A DNA stretch of 64,000 bases from Krasilnikoviella flava (GTDB taxonomy: Bacteria; Actinomycetota; Actinomycetes; Actinomycetales; Cellulomonadaceae). How positions within the stretch are numbered: position 1 is the stretch's first letter; each line of letters starts with the position of its first letter. The notes beneath the pieces are model-generated. The model ran no database searches and was not told where the DNA came from. It saw only the letters and a list, made by a program, of their open reading frames with translations. Shown piece after piece: positions 50,650 through 58,043 of this stretch. The DNA lies in assembly GCF_900167525.1 (NCBI RefSeq), contig NZ_FUZQ01000005.1, positions 62,001-126,000 on the forward strand, given 5' to 3'. The position numbers and the translations under genes were made by a program.

Positions 50650-52208
50650 GCGCGACGACGCCGACCCAGGTCATCGACGGGCGCGACATCGCCGCGGAGC
50701 TCGCCGCGCTCGTGGCCGACCGGCCGGGCCGCCTCTACGCGGTCGCCGGGGAACGGCGCGTGACCGTGGGGGAGCTCGACGCCGCGGTCGACCGGGTCCG
50801 AGAGGTCCTCGCCGACGCCGGGATCGGACGGGGCGCGCGGGTCGCGGTCGCGCTGCCCAACACCGTCGAGCACGTCGTGGTCGTCTTCGCCCTGGTGCGT
50901 GCGGGCGTGCTCTGGGTGCCGCTGAACCCGAGGCTGAAGGGGGCTCCGCTCGCGCACCTGCTCCACGACTCCGGAGCGACGCATCTCGTCGCGGAGCGGG
51001 GTGACGACGTGGTGGCCGCCGTCGCGGCGAGCCGCCCGGGGCACGAGGAAGGTCTCGGCGCGGGCATCACGGTCGCCGACGAGGCCGGCACCGCGACGCA
51101 GCTGTGGCGCCTCGGCGACGCTCCCGGCGGCGTCGTGCCGGGCACGAGCCTGCTCCTGTACACGTCGGGGACCACGGGACCGCCCAAGGGCGTCCGGGTG
51201 AGCCAGTCCATGCTGCGCGCGGCCGCGGTCGGCGCGCTCGCGGTCACCGACGCGCGAGCCGGCGACGTGCTGTACGTGTGGGAGCCGATCTTTCACGTCG
51301 GCGGCGCGCAGACCCTGCTGATGCCGCTCTACGCGGACGTCTCGCTCGCGTTGGCACGCCGGTTCAGCGCCTCCGGGTTCTGGGGCGACGTCGTCCGCAC
51401 GGGTGCGACGCACGTCCACTACCTCGGCGGCATCCTGCAGATCCTGCTCCAGCGACCGGTGACCGCGCTCGAGCGTGGTCACCGGGTCCGCGTGGCCTGG
51501 GGCGCAGGCGCGACCCCTGCGATCTGGGAGGAGTGCCGGCGCCGGTTCGGGTTCGCCGTCCACGAGTGCTACGGCATGACCGAGACGTCCAGCATCGTCA
51601 CCGTCAACACCGAGGGGCCGGACCAGGGCGTCGGGAGGCCGCTGCCCTGGTTCGAGGTCCGTGCGGGTGAGGGGAACGGCGGGCCGGGGGAGATCCTTGT
51701 CCGCCCCCTGCACCCCGGTCTGCTGACGCCCGGATACCTGGGCAACCCCGAGGCCTCCGCCGCCGCACGAACCGGCGAGTGGTTCCGCACGGGTGACCAC
51801 GGCACCCTGGATGCCGCCGGGAACCTCCACTTCCACGGTCGGGCCAGCGACAGCATCCGGGTCCGCGGCGAGAACGTCTCGGCGTGGCAGGTCGAGGACG
51901 TCTACGGCCGACACCCCGACGTCGACCGGTGCGCCGTCGTGGGGGCGGCCGCCGACGTGGGTGAGCAGGAGATGGTCCTTCTGCTCACCCTCCGCGCCGG
52001 GGCGGAGCACGACGCGCGGTCCGTCGTGGCCTGGGGCGCCGACCACCTGGCGCCGTTCCAGGTCCCGCGATACGTGCGGACGCTCGACGAGATGCCCCTG
52101 ACACCGAGCCAACGGGTGGCGAAGCACCAGCTGCCCCGAGGCCTCGACGGCGCGCTGGACTGCGCCGTGGCCGGAGCGTCGAGGGCTTCTGCGTCGCGTC
52201 GGGCATGA
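50646..52208 (+). CDS. AMP-dependent acyl-CoA synthetase/ligase
   Basis: A 520-residue ANL-superfamily ligase that activates a carboxylic acid as acyl-AMP and then acyl-CoA. Motifs: SLLLYTSGTTGPPKGVRVSQ (P-loop) near residue 166, ECYGMTETSS (A5), GEWFRTGDHGTLDAAGNLHF (A7), and the hinge GRASDSIRVRGENVSAWQVE (A8). The C-terminal catalytic Lys is in TPSQRVAKHQL. It resembles CaiC- and medium-chain-type ligases, but the acid pocket cannot be read by eye. Coupled to the crotonase gene, it likely generates that enzyme's substrate. Confidence 0.88.
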   Translation: MSATTPTQVIDGRDIAAELAALVADRPGRLYAVAGERRVTVGELDAAVDRVREVLADAGIGRGARVAVALPNTVEHVVVVFALVRAGVLWVPLNPRLKGAPLAHLLHDSGATHLVAERGDDVVAAVAASRPGHEEGLGAGITVADEAGTATQLWRLGDAPGGVVPGTSLLLYTSGTTGPPKGVRVSQSMLRAAAVGALAVTDARAGDVLYVWEPIFHVGGAQTLLMPLYADVSLALARRFSASGFWGDVVRTGATHVHYLGGILQILLQRPVTALERGHRVRVAWGAGATPAIWEECRRRFGFAVHECYGMTETSSIVTVNTEGPDQGVGRPLPWFEVRAGEGNGGPGEILVRPLHPGLLTPGYLGNPEASAAARTGEWFRTGDHGTLDAAGNLHFHGRASDSIRVRGENVSAWQVEDVYGRHPDVDRCAVVGAAADVGEQEMVLLLTLRAGAEHDARSVVAWGADHLAPFQVPRYVRTLDEMPLTPSQRVAKHQLPRGLDGALDCAVAGASRASASRRA

Positions 52209-52215
52209 TGGTCGC

Positions 52216-52653
52216 GTGCCCGACGACGCCCGGAGCGGCCTGCGCGTGACGGCGGCCCTCGTCGTCCCGGAGCCGGAGCTGTCCTGGCGGTTCTCCCGCG
52301 CCTCGGGGCCCGGCGGCCAGGGCGTCAACACCGCGGACTCACGGGTCGAGCTCTCCTGGGACGTCGCCGCTTCCGCCGTCCTGACCGACGGTCAGCGGGC
52401 CCGGCTCCTCGAGGCGCTCGGACGACGGGTGGCCGGTGGCGTGCTGACCGTCGTGGCGTCCGAGCACCGTGCGCAGCTGCGCAACCGCGACGCCGCGCGG
52501 TCCCGCATGGCAGCGCTCGTCGCCGAGGCCCTCGCACCGCCGGGACCGCGGCGCCGGCAGACGCGCCCGACCCGTGGCTCCGTCCAGCGGCGGATCGAGG
52601 CGAAGAAGCGGCGTGCGGGGATCAAGAAGGCGCGACGCCGCCCGGAGGACTGA
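52216..52653 (+). CDS. arfB: Alternative ribosome-rescue factor ArfB (YaeJ)
   Basis: A small RF-like peptidyl-tRNA hydrolase that frees stalled ribosomes with no mRNA in the A site. The 145-residue protein has the catalytic GGQ in RASGPGGQGVNTADSRVELS near residue 34 and a basic C-terminal tail (about residues 120-140, rich in Lys/Arg) that enters the mRNA channel. No codon-recognition domain is present. CATGAT (52204-52209) lies 6 bases before the GTG start. Its stop lies inside a hairpin shared with the next, convergent gene. Confidence 0.93.
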   Translation: MPDDARSGLRVTAALVVPEPELSWRFSRASGPGGQGVNTADSRVELSWDVAASAVLTDGQRARLLEALGRRVAGGVLTVVASEHRAQLRNRDAARSRMAALVAEALAPPGPRRRQTRPTRGSVQRRIEAKKRRAGIKKARRRPED

Positions 52654-52669
52654 GCCGGCGGCTCAGTCC
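52647..52669. terminator. Hairpin spanning the arfB and DHFR-like stop codons
   Basis: GGACTGAGCC (52647-52656) pairs perfectly with GGCTCAGTCC (52660-52669), leaving a 3-base loop. The arfB TGA and the convergent gene's stop (TCA on the + strand) lie in opposite arms, the same design as at scpB/ohr. Confidence 0.65.
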
Positions 52670-53295
52670 GCTCGTCCGTCGCCGCGGTCCGCGGCCATGT
52701 CGCCCGTGGCAGGCACGCCGTCCGCGAGCCCGTAGTGCAGGAACACGACGCCGGCCGGGCTGGCGGCGGGCGGCTCCAGGAGCGTGAGGTTCGTGGGCAC
52801 CTCGCCGCCGTCGAACACCTTCTTGCCCTCGCCGAGCACGATCGGGTGCAGCCAGAGGTCGAGGCGGTCGAAGAGCTTCTCCCGCAGGAGCGTCTGCACG
52901 AGGTCCAGGCTCCCGACGACGCGCACGTGCTCGTGCCGGTCGCGGATCTCGCGCACGGCGGCGGGCAGGTCGGACCCGAGGTGGGTCGACCCGGCCCAGC
53001 CGAGGTCGGGGGTGCCGCGGGAGGCGACGTACTTCGGGATGCGGTTGAAGAGGTTGCCGAAGTCGTCGTCCTGGTGGGGCCAGTACGCGGCGAAGATGTC
53101 GTAGGTCCGCCGTCCGAGCAGGAGGGCGTCCGTGCCCTCCGCGTAGGCGGCGGCGATCTGCTCGCCCGCGACCTCGTCGAGCAGGGGTGCCTGCCAGCCG
53201 CCGAAGGAGAAACCCTCCGGGTCCTCCTCGGGGCCGCCGGGCGCCTGCGCGACGAGGTCGAGGGTGGCGAAGAGCTCGAGGTGGATGAGGCCCAT
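52663..53295 (-). CDS. DHFR-like (RibD C-terminal domain) reductase
   Basis: A 210-residue single-domain protein of the RibD-C/dihydrofolate-reductase-like family (often annotated as dihydrofolate reductase family protein). It has MGLIHLELFATLDLVAQAPG, GTDALLLGRRTYDIFAAYWP, VVGSLDLVQTLL and WLHPIVLGEGKKVFDGG. The family binds NADPH, but most members have no proven substrate. It is not part of the rib operon 7 kb away. A textbook AGGAGGAATTC precedes the ATG at 53293-53295. Stop shared in a hairpin with arfB. Confidence 0.8.
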   Translation of the reverse strand: MGLIHLELFATLDLVAQAPGGPEEDPEGFSFGGWQAPLLDEVAGEQIAAAYAEGTDALLLGRRTYDIFAAYWPHQDDDFGNLFNRIPKYVASRGTPDLGWAGSTHLGSDLPAAVREIRDRHEHVRVVGSLDLVQTLLREKLFDRLDLWLHPIVLGEGKKVFDGGEVPTNLTLLEPPAASPAGVVFLHYGLADGVPATGDMAADRGDGRAD

Positions 53296-53369
53296 GAATT
53301 CCTCCTGGCGGGCAGCGGTCCTGTCGGGAGTGCAGACCGCCTGCCCGGCCCGGAGTCATCGCTCGGTGC

Positions 53370-54389
53370 TCAGGGCATGGGCGCGAACGGGTTTTCCACG
53401 GACGGTCCGTCGATCACGGGGCCATGGCCGGTGAAGGTGATCCGGGACAGCCAGACGAGCCGGCCCGGGTCCTCGTTGACGTGGTCCGGCTGCCAGGCGT
53501 GGTAGACGTACCACCAGTGCGGGCCGACCTTGATCGGCATGCCGTGCCCCGACCCGGCGGCGACGTCGTTGCTCGCGAGGATGGGCCCGTCACCCCGCTT
53601 GGTCCAGGGGCCGGTGAGCGACGGGGCGCTCGCCCAGCACACGCCGTAGCTGTCGTTCCAGTACTCGCCGGTGGAGTAGAAGCAGTAGTAGCGCCCCTGG
53701 TGGACGACCACCGAGGCACCCTCGATCGTGTACGTCTCGTACGGCTGGTCCATCCCGAACAGTCGCTGCGGCTCGCCGACCAGCTCGAGGCCGTCGTCGG
53801 ACAGCCGCTGGAGGTAGATGTACGAGGGAAGGCCGTCGTGGTTGCCGTCGTTCTTCCACAGCAGCCAGAGCGACCCGTCGACGTCCTGGAACGGCGAGGC
53901 GTCGATGCTCCCGCCCTCGGTCGACTGGTCGATCAGCGGCGCGGTGCGGTCGTCGACGAACGGCCCCGTCGGGGAGTCGGAGACCGCCACCGACACCGCC
54001 TGCTGGTCGATGTCGGCCCGCCAGGCGGTGTAGTAGGAGAGGTAGCGGTCGCCCACGGCGATCACCTCGGGCGCCCAGTGCCGGCCGGGTCGGCACCAGG
54101 TGGCGAGCTGCGGCATGGCGTTGCCGGCCGGGGTCCACTCGACCAGGTCGGGGGACGTCAGCACGGGCATCGCGCCCGCCGCGCCGTTGGTCGCGTAGAG
54201 GTAGAAGGCGCCGTCGGCGGCCAGCACCGCGGGGTCGGGGTTGTTCGTCGGCACGACCGGGTTCCGGAACCCGCGCGGTGCGGCGGTGGCGCTGGGAGCG
54301 GCGCTGAGCGCGACCGCCGCTCCGAGGCCGCCCGCTGCGGCCAGCACAGCACGTCGGGTGAGGGTCGAGGTCCACGGGGAGTGATGCAA
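53370..54389 (-). CDS. Secreted glycoside hydrolase family 43-like enzyme
   Basis: A 339-residue extracellular enzyme likely to act on arabinose- or xylose-containing polysaccharides. The N terminus is a Tat signal (LTRRAVLAAAGGLGAAVALS, cleavage near ATAAP). GH43 five-blade features: NNPDPAVLAADGAFYLYATN with the catalytic-base Asp, WAPEVIAVGDRYLSYYT, SIDASPFQDVDGSLWLLWKN with the pKa-modulating Asp, and YTIEGASVVVHQGRYYCFYS with the acid Glu. I start at TTG (54387-54389), 7-8 bases after AGGAG, since no ATG or GTG is in frame before the signal. No binding module follows. Confidence 0.85.
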   Translation of the reverse strand: MHHSPWTSTLTRRAVLAAAGGLGAAVALSAAPSATAAPRGFRNPVVPTNNPDPAVLAADGAFYLYATNGAAGAMPVLTSPDLVEWTPAGNAMPQLATWCRPGRHWAPEVIAVGDRYLSYYTAWRADIDQQAVSVAVSDSPTGPFVDDRTAPLIDQSTEGGSIDASPFQDVDGSLWLLWKNDGNHDGLPSYIYLQRLSDDGLELVGEPQRLFGMDQPYETYTIEGASVVVHQGRYYCFYSTGEYWNDSYGVCWASAPSLTGPWTKRGDGPILASNDVAAGSGHGMPIKVGPHWWYVYHAWQPDHVNEDPGRLVWLSRITFTGHGPVIDGPSVENPFAPMP

Positions 54390-54447
54390 CGTTGCGTCTC
54401 CTGTCAGGGCAGTTGACGGGCGCGGTAGCCCGTCTTCGGCGATGTCG

Positions 54448-54477
54448 AAGGTACAGCGTTGACTCACGACCTGCCAA
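54448..54477 (-). promoter_or_regulatory. Predicted promoter of the GH43 gene
   Basis: On the reverse strand TTGGCA (complement of 54472-54477) and TACCTT (complement of 54448-54453) are separated by 18 bases, a reasonable sigma-A promoter 59 bases before the TTG start. Confidence 0.5.
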
Positions 54478-54499
54478 GGGATCGAGGTTCGGTCGGCCG

Positions 54500-54531
54500 C
54501 GCAAAAAACCACCCACTGTGAGGTTTTTGCG
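54500..54531. repeat. AT-rich inverted repeat between divergent GH43 and isomerase genes
   Basis: CGCAAAAAACC (54500-54510) is complementary to GGTTTTTGCG (54522-54531) except for one extra A, with ACCCACTGTGA between. Since the flanking genes are divergent, a terminator is not expected here; it is more likely an operator or a curved-DNA element. TACGCT (54533-54538) beside it may be a -10 for the isomerase gene. The remaining gap to 54623 holds only the ribosome binding site (AAAGGAG). Confidence 0.55.
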
Positions 54532-54623
54532 ATACGCTCGGCGCGGCTTCCGGCAGACGGCCGGTCACTTTTGATGGCCGGTCGACGGAAGTCGGACCGC
54601 AGATCACGCCAAAGGAGCCCCAG

Positions 54624-55424
54624 ATGCCCACCACGTCCGTGCAGCTGTACTCGCTGCGGGATGCCGTCGCCGCCGACCTCGACGCCGCCGTCGCGCGCGT
54701 CCGCGAGATCGGGTACGAGCAGGTCGAGCCGTACGCGTTCGTCGAGCGCGTCGCCGACTTCGAGCGCGCCCTCGCCGCGACGGGCCTCGCCGCGCCATCG
54801 GGTCATGCCGCCGTCATCGACGTCGCCGAGCCCGACGCCGTCTTCGAGGCGGCCGCCCGGCTCGGCATCGGGATCGTCATCGACCCGTTCGTGCCGACCG
54901 AGCGCTGGCAGACCGCGGACGATGCCAAGAAGCTCGCCGACCGCGTCAACGAGCTGACGGTCCGCGCGGCCGGCCACGGCCTCCGCTTCGGCTACCACAA
55001 CCACCAGTGGGAGTTCACGAACAAGGTCGACGGCCGGCCGGTCTTCGAGATCTTCGCCGAGCACCTCGCCCCCGAGGCGGTGCTCGAGGTCGACACCTTC
55101 TGGGCCACCGTGGGCGGCGCCGACGCGCCGGCCGTGCTGAAGACGCTCGGCGACCGGGTGGTCGCCATCCACGTCAAGGACGGCGAGGTGTCGGGCGACA
55201 TCGCCACCGTGCTGCCGTCCAGCGAGAGCGCGCTCGACGTGCCGCCCGCGCTCAAGGCGGCCTACGACAACCAGGTGCCCGCCGGCCAGGGGGACGTCGA
55301 CGTGCCGGCGATCCTCGCCGCCGCGCCGCAGGCCATCCGCGTCGTGGAGTTCGACTCCTACGCCGGCGACGTGTTCGAGGGCATCGCCTCCTCGCTCGCC
55401 TGGCTGCAGGAGAACGACAAGTGA
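54624..55424 (+). CDS. Sugar phosphate isomerase/epimerase (xylose isomerase-like TIM barrel)
   Basis: A 266-residue AP-endonuclease-2/xylose-isomerase-like barrel protein. Metal ligands appear in GYHNHQWEF (His), LEVDTFWATVGG (Glu/Asp), VVAIHVKDGEV (His) and VVEFDSYAGD (Glu). Such proteins isomerise or epimerise (keto)sugars or inosose-like cyclitols. AAAGGAG precedes the ATG at 54624. It overlaps the next oxidoreductase by GTGA; the pair is typical of sugar/cyclitol catabolic sets, where the partner oxidises the substrate and this one isomerises it. Exact substrate unknown. Confidence 0.82.
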   Translation: MPTTSVQLYSLRDAVAADLDAAVARVREIGYEQVEPYAFVERVADFERALAATGLAAPSGHAAVIDVAEPDAVFEAAARLGIGIVIDPFVPTERWQTADDAKKLADRVNELTVRAAGHGLRFGYHNHQWEFTNKVDGRPVFEIFAEHLAPEAVLEVDTFWATVGGADAPAVLKTLGDRVVAIHVKDGEVSGDIATVLPSSESALDVPPALKAAYDNQVPAGQGDVDVPAILAAAPQAIRVVEFDSYAGDVFEGIASSLAWLQENDK

Positions 55425-56518
55425 GCCGCGTGGGCGTCGGCATCATCGGTGCCGGGAACATCTCGACGCAGTACCTGGAGAACCTCACGCAGTTCGCCGA
55501 CGTCGAGGTCCGCATGGTCGCCGACGTGCTGCTCGACCGGGCGCGCGCGCAGGCGGAGGCCTACGGCGTCGCGTCGTCGGGCACCGTCGAGGAGCTGCTG
55601 GCCCGCGACGACATCGAGATCGCCGTGAACCTCACGGTCCCCGCGGTGCACGCCGAGGTGGGGCACCAGATCGTCGCGGCCGGCAAGCACGTGTGGAGCG
55701 AGAAGCCGATCGCGACCGACCACGCGTCGGCCACCGCGCTGCTCGCCGCGGCCGAGGCTCAGGGACTGCGGGTCGCCTGCGCGCCCGACACCGTGCTGGG
55801 CGCGGGCATCCAGTCGGCGCTGCGGGCCATCGCTCGCGGGGACATCGGCGAGCCGCTCACGGCCACGACCATGTTCCACGTGCCCGGCCCCGAAGCGTGG
55901 CACCCGGACCCCGACTTCCTGTACGCGACGGGCGCCGGCCCGCTGTTCGACATGGGGCCGTACTACGTGACGACCCTGGTGCACGCGCTGGGCGCCGCGT
56001 CCCGCGTGCAGGCGGTGTCGTCGAAGTCGCTGGAGAAGCGGACGATCGCGTCCGGACCGCGCGCCGGGGCGACCTTCCCCGTGGAGGTGCCGACGCACCA
56101 CGCGGCGCTCATCGAGTTCCGCGGGGGCCAGTCGGCGCAGTCGACGTTCTCGTTCCAGCACGCCCTGCCGCGGGCAGGGTTCGTCGAGATCAACGGCACG
56201 CTCGGCACGATCTCGCTGCCCGACCCGAACAACTTCGACGGCGACTCCACGCTGTGGCGGTACGGGCAGGACGAGCCGGAGGCGATCCCCGCGACCGGGT
56301 CCACCTGGGGCCGCGGCACGGGCGTCGTCGAGCTGGCCCGGGCGATCCGCGAGGGTCGGCCCGAGCGCGCGTCGGGCGCCGTCGCGCTGCACGTGCTCGA
56401 CGTGCTGCTGGCGGTGCGCGACGCCGCGGAGACCCGGACGGCGGTCGACGTCGCCTCCACGGTCGACGCGCCGCCGCCGCTGCCGGAGGACTTCGACCCG
56501 GCGGCGCCGACCTTCTGA
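55421..56518 (+). CDS. Gfo/Idh/MocA-family oxidoreductase
   Basis: A 365-residue NAD(P)-dependent sugar or cyclitol dehydrogenase. The Rossmann fold begins VGVGIIGAGNISTQYLENL, and the conserved EKP motif with its catalytic Lys is in HVWSEKPIATDHASA near residue 95. The C-terminal domain contains GAGPLFDMGPYYVTTLVHAL, with the Asp-x-x-x-Tyr type active-site residues. The GTG start overlaps the isomerase stop. It ends before a strong hairpin. Together with the GH43 enzyme upstream, the locus suggests polysaccharide-derived sugar use. Confidence 0.85.
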   Translation: MSRVGVGIIGAGNISTQYLENLTQFADVEVRMVADVLLDRARAQAEAYGVASSGTVEELLARDDIEIAVNLTVPAVHAEVGHQIVAAGKHVWSEKPIATDHASATALLAAAEAQGLRVACAPDTVLGAGIQSALRAIARGDIGEPLTATTMFHVPGPEAWHPDPDFLYATGAGPLFDMGPYYVTTLVHALGAASRVQAVSSKSLEKRTIASGPRAGATFPVEVPTHHAALIEFRGGQSAQSTFSFQHALPRAGFVEINGTLGTISLPDPNNFDGDSTLWRYGQDEPEAIPATGSTWGRGTGVVELARAIREGRPERASGAVALHVLDVLLAVRDAAETRTAVDVASTVDAPPPLPEDFDPAAPTF

Positions 56519-56530
56519 GGCAGGGCCTCG

Positions 56531-56567
56531 GGTGGTCGAGCTGCCGGGCCACGACAGCTCGACCACC
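56531..56567. terminator. Bidirectional terminator between oxidoreductase and TetR gene
   Basis: GGTGGTCGAGCTG (56531-56543) pairs perfectly with CAGCTCGACCACC (56555-56567), an 11-base loop between convergent genes. Confidence 0.85.
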
Positions 56568-56580
56568 GAAGGACCCGGGG

Positions 56581-57204
56581 TCAGCTGCCGGGCTCGGCCG
56601 GCGGCGGCACCAGCCGCTCGAGGAGCTCCAGCACCCGCGCGCCGTCGACCGCGTCGGGGTCGAGCAGCCACTGCACCTGGATGCCGTCGGAGGCGGCGAT
56701 CGCCAGGGCGGCGAGGTCCCCGGCATCCACGGCGGGGTCGATGCGGCCCGCCTCCTGGTCGGCGCGGACCTGCTCGGACAGCTCGGCTCGCAGGCGGGTG
56801 AAGCGCTCGCGGAAGAACTCGCGCGTGACCGGGTGGCCCTCGCCCGCGGCGTCCCCGGCGAGGGTCGTGTAGAGCTGGACGAGGCCGGGCACCTCGCGGT
56901 TGAGCACGGCGCTCTTGCGCATCCCGCCGACCACCGACGACGGCGGGCCGCCGGCGTCGCCCCGCTGGACCTCGTGCTCGTGGTAGACGGCCACGAGCAG
57001 GTCGTCGCGCGTGGGGAAGTAGTGCCGCAGCGTGGCGTGCGAGACGCCGACCGCGTCGGCGACGGACCGGAGCGAGGACGCGTCGACCCCGTGCTCCGCG
57101 ACCATCCGGAGCACCTGGTCCAGGATCTGCGCCCGGCGGGCCGCGCCCTTCGCGTACCCGCGCCGGGGCGCCGCGTCGTCGCCTGCATCCTCCGGTCCGC
57201 CCAC
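56581..57204 (-). CDS. TetR/AcrR-family transcriptional regulator
   Basis: A 207-residue TetR regulator. The HTH covers ILDQVLRMVAEHGVDASSLR through VSHATLRHYFPTRDDLLVAV (residues about 26-72), and the C-terminal domain is helical, typical of the TetR_C ligand domain. The GTG at 57202-57204 gives the longest sensible frame; a later start is possible because the first 18 residues are not conserved. It is not clearly linked to a target; the neighbours are a small secreted protein and the sugar oxidoreductase on the other strand. Confidence 0.82.
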   Translation of the reverse strand: MGGPEDAGDDAAPRRGYAKGAARRAQILDQVLRMVAEHGVDASSLRSVADAVGVSHATLRHYFPTRDDLLVAVYHEHEVQRGDAGGPPSSVVGGMRKSAVLNREVPGLVQLYTTLAGDAAGEGHPVTREFFRERFTRLRAELSEQVRADQEAGRIDPAVDAGDLAALAIAASDGIQVQWLLDPDAVDGARVLELLERLVPPPAEPGS

Positions 57205-57267
57205 GCCGCCAACCTACCCGGCGCGGGCGCCGGGCGGTCGGCGGCGTGGGCGGAACGGCCGGGTCCG

Positions 57268-57501
57268 CTACCGGAGCGACCCTGGGGTCCACTGCGCGAC
57301 GTGCGCCGGTGCCGGCCGGCCGTCGCCGGTGAGGTCGTCGCAGCGGACGAAGTGGTGCCCGACGCGTTCCAGCGCACACACGGGGGACGAGGTCGTCGGG
57401 CCGGCCCCGATCTCGACGGCGTGGGCCGGTGCCGGCAGGAGCACGGCGGCGACCACGACGCCGGCGGCGGACAGGGCGATGGCGAAGCGGCGAGCGGACA
57501 C
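57268..57501 (-). CDS. Small secreted protein of unknown function
   Basis: A 77-residue protein with a Sec signal peptide: basic MSARRFAIALS, a hydrophobic core, and the cleavage motif PAHA before VEIG. The mature part is about 50 residues with two Cys (CALERVGHHFVRC), which could form one disulfide, and no recognised domain. The GTG at 57499-57501 is chosen because GGAGG lies 7 bases before it; the longer frame to 57573 lacks a site. It is reverse strand, upstream of the TetR gene. Confidence 0.6.
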   Translation of the reverse strand: MSARRFAIALSAAGVVVAAVLLPAPAHAVEIGAGPTTSSPVCALERVGHHFVRCDDLTGDGRPAPAHVAQWTPGSLR

Positions 57502-57627
57502 GATGGGCCTCCGGACGGTGTCGTTTCCGTGATCGTCCGTCCCACCCCGGGGCCGGGGCATCGGGATCCGCACCTGAGATCACGACTTCGCCCCCTGAGC
57601 CCGCCACGGCGGTGCCATCCTGGGGGC

Positions 57628-58000
57628 ATGGCCGGGACCGCCGGACCGTCGACGACGATGCTCGTCGGGCGTGAGCCGGAGCTCTCCCGTCTGTCGTCCC
57701 TGCTGGTCACGACGGCGGACGATGGTCCGCGGGCCGTGCTCGTCGAGGGCGACGCCGGCGTGGGCAAGACGGTGCTGGTGGAGGCGGCGATCCGGGCAGC
57801 GTCGGAATCTCACCCGCTCGTCACGCTCCGGGCGCCCTGTCTTCCGCTCGACGCGATCTCGATCCCGTACCTACGCCGAGATCGCCCGCGCGCTCACCAT
57901 CGGCGAGAAGACCGTCAGCACCCACGTCTCCCACCTGCTGGCGAAGACCGGGGCGCGCAACCGCGTCGAGCTGGCCGGGCTCGCGCGGCGCCACCCGTGA
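57628..58000 (+). pseudogene. Decayed LAL/LuxR-family regulator (internal deletion)
   Basis: The frame from ATG 57628 encodes the N terminus of a large LuxR-type ATP-binding regulator: TMLVGREPELSRLSSLLVTT and the P-loop VEGDAGVGKTVLVEA, up to DAISIPYL near 57871. After that the frame becomes nonsense-like, while the +1 frame reads YAEIARALTIGEKTVSTHVS and HLLAKTGARNRVELAGLA, the last part of a LuxR helix-turn-helix, ending with TGA at 57998-58000. The middle of a normal protein of 800-1000 residues is missing, and the two ends are joined out of frame. A promoter-like CATCCT still lies 6 bases before the ATG. A sequencing error could at most explain the frame, not the deletion. Confidence 0.8.
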
Positions 58001-58043
58001 GCCGACCGGTCGGGCCGGCCGCGGGCGGCGCCGCGCGAGGCGC

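Noticed and set aside
48315-52208. Single frame joining the symporter region to the acyl-CoA ligase
   Set aside because: The first 2.3 kb are an off-frame translation of the symporter and crotonase; the ligase starts at 50646 with an ATGA overlap. Not a fusion protein.
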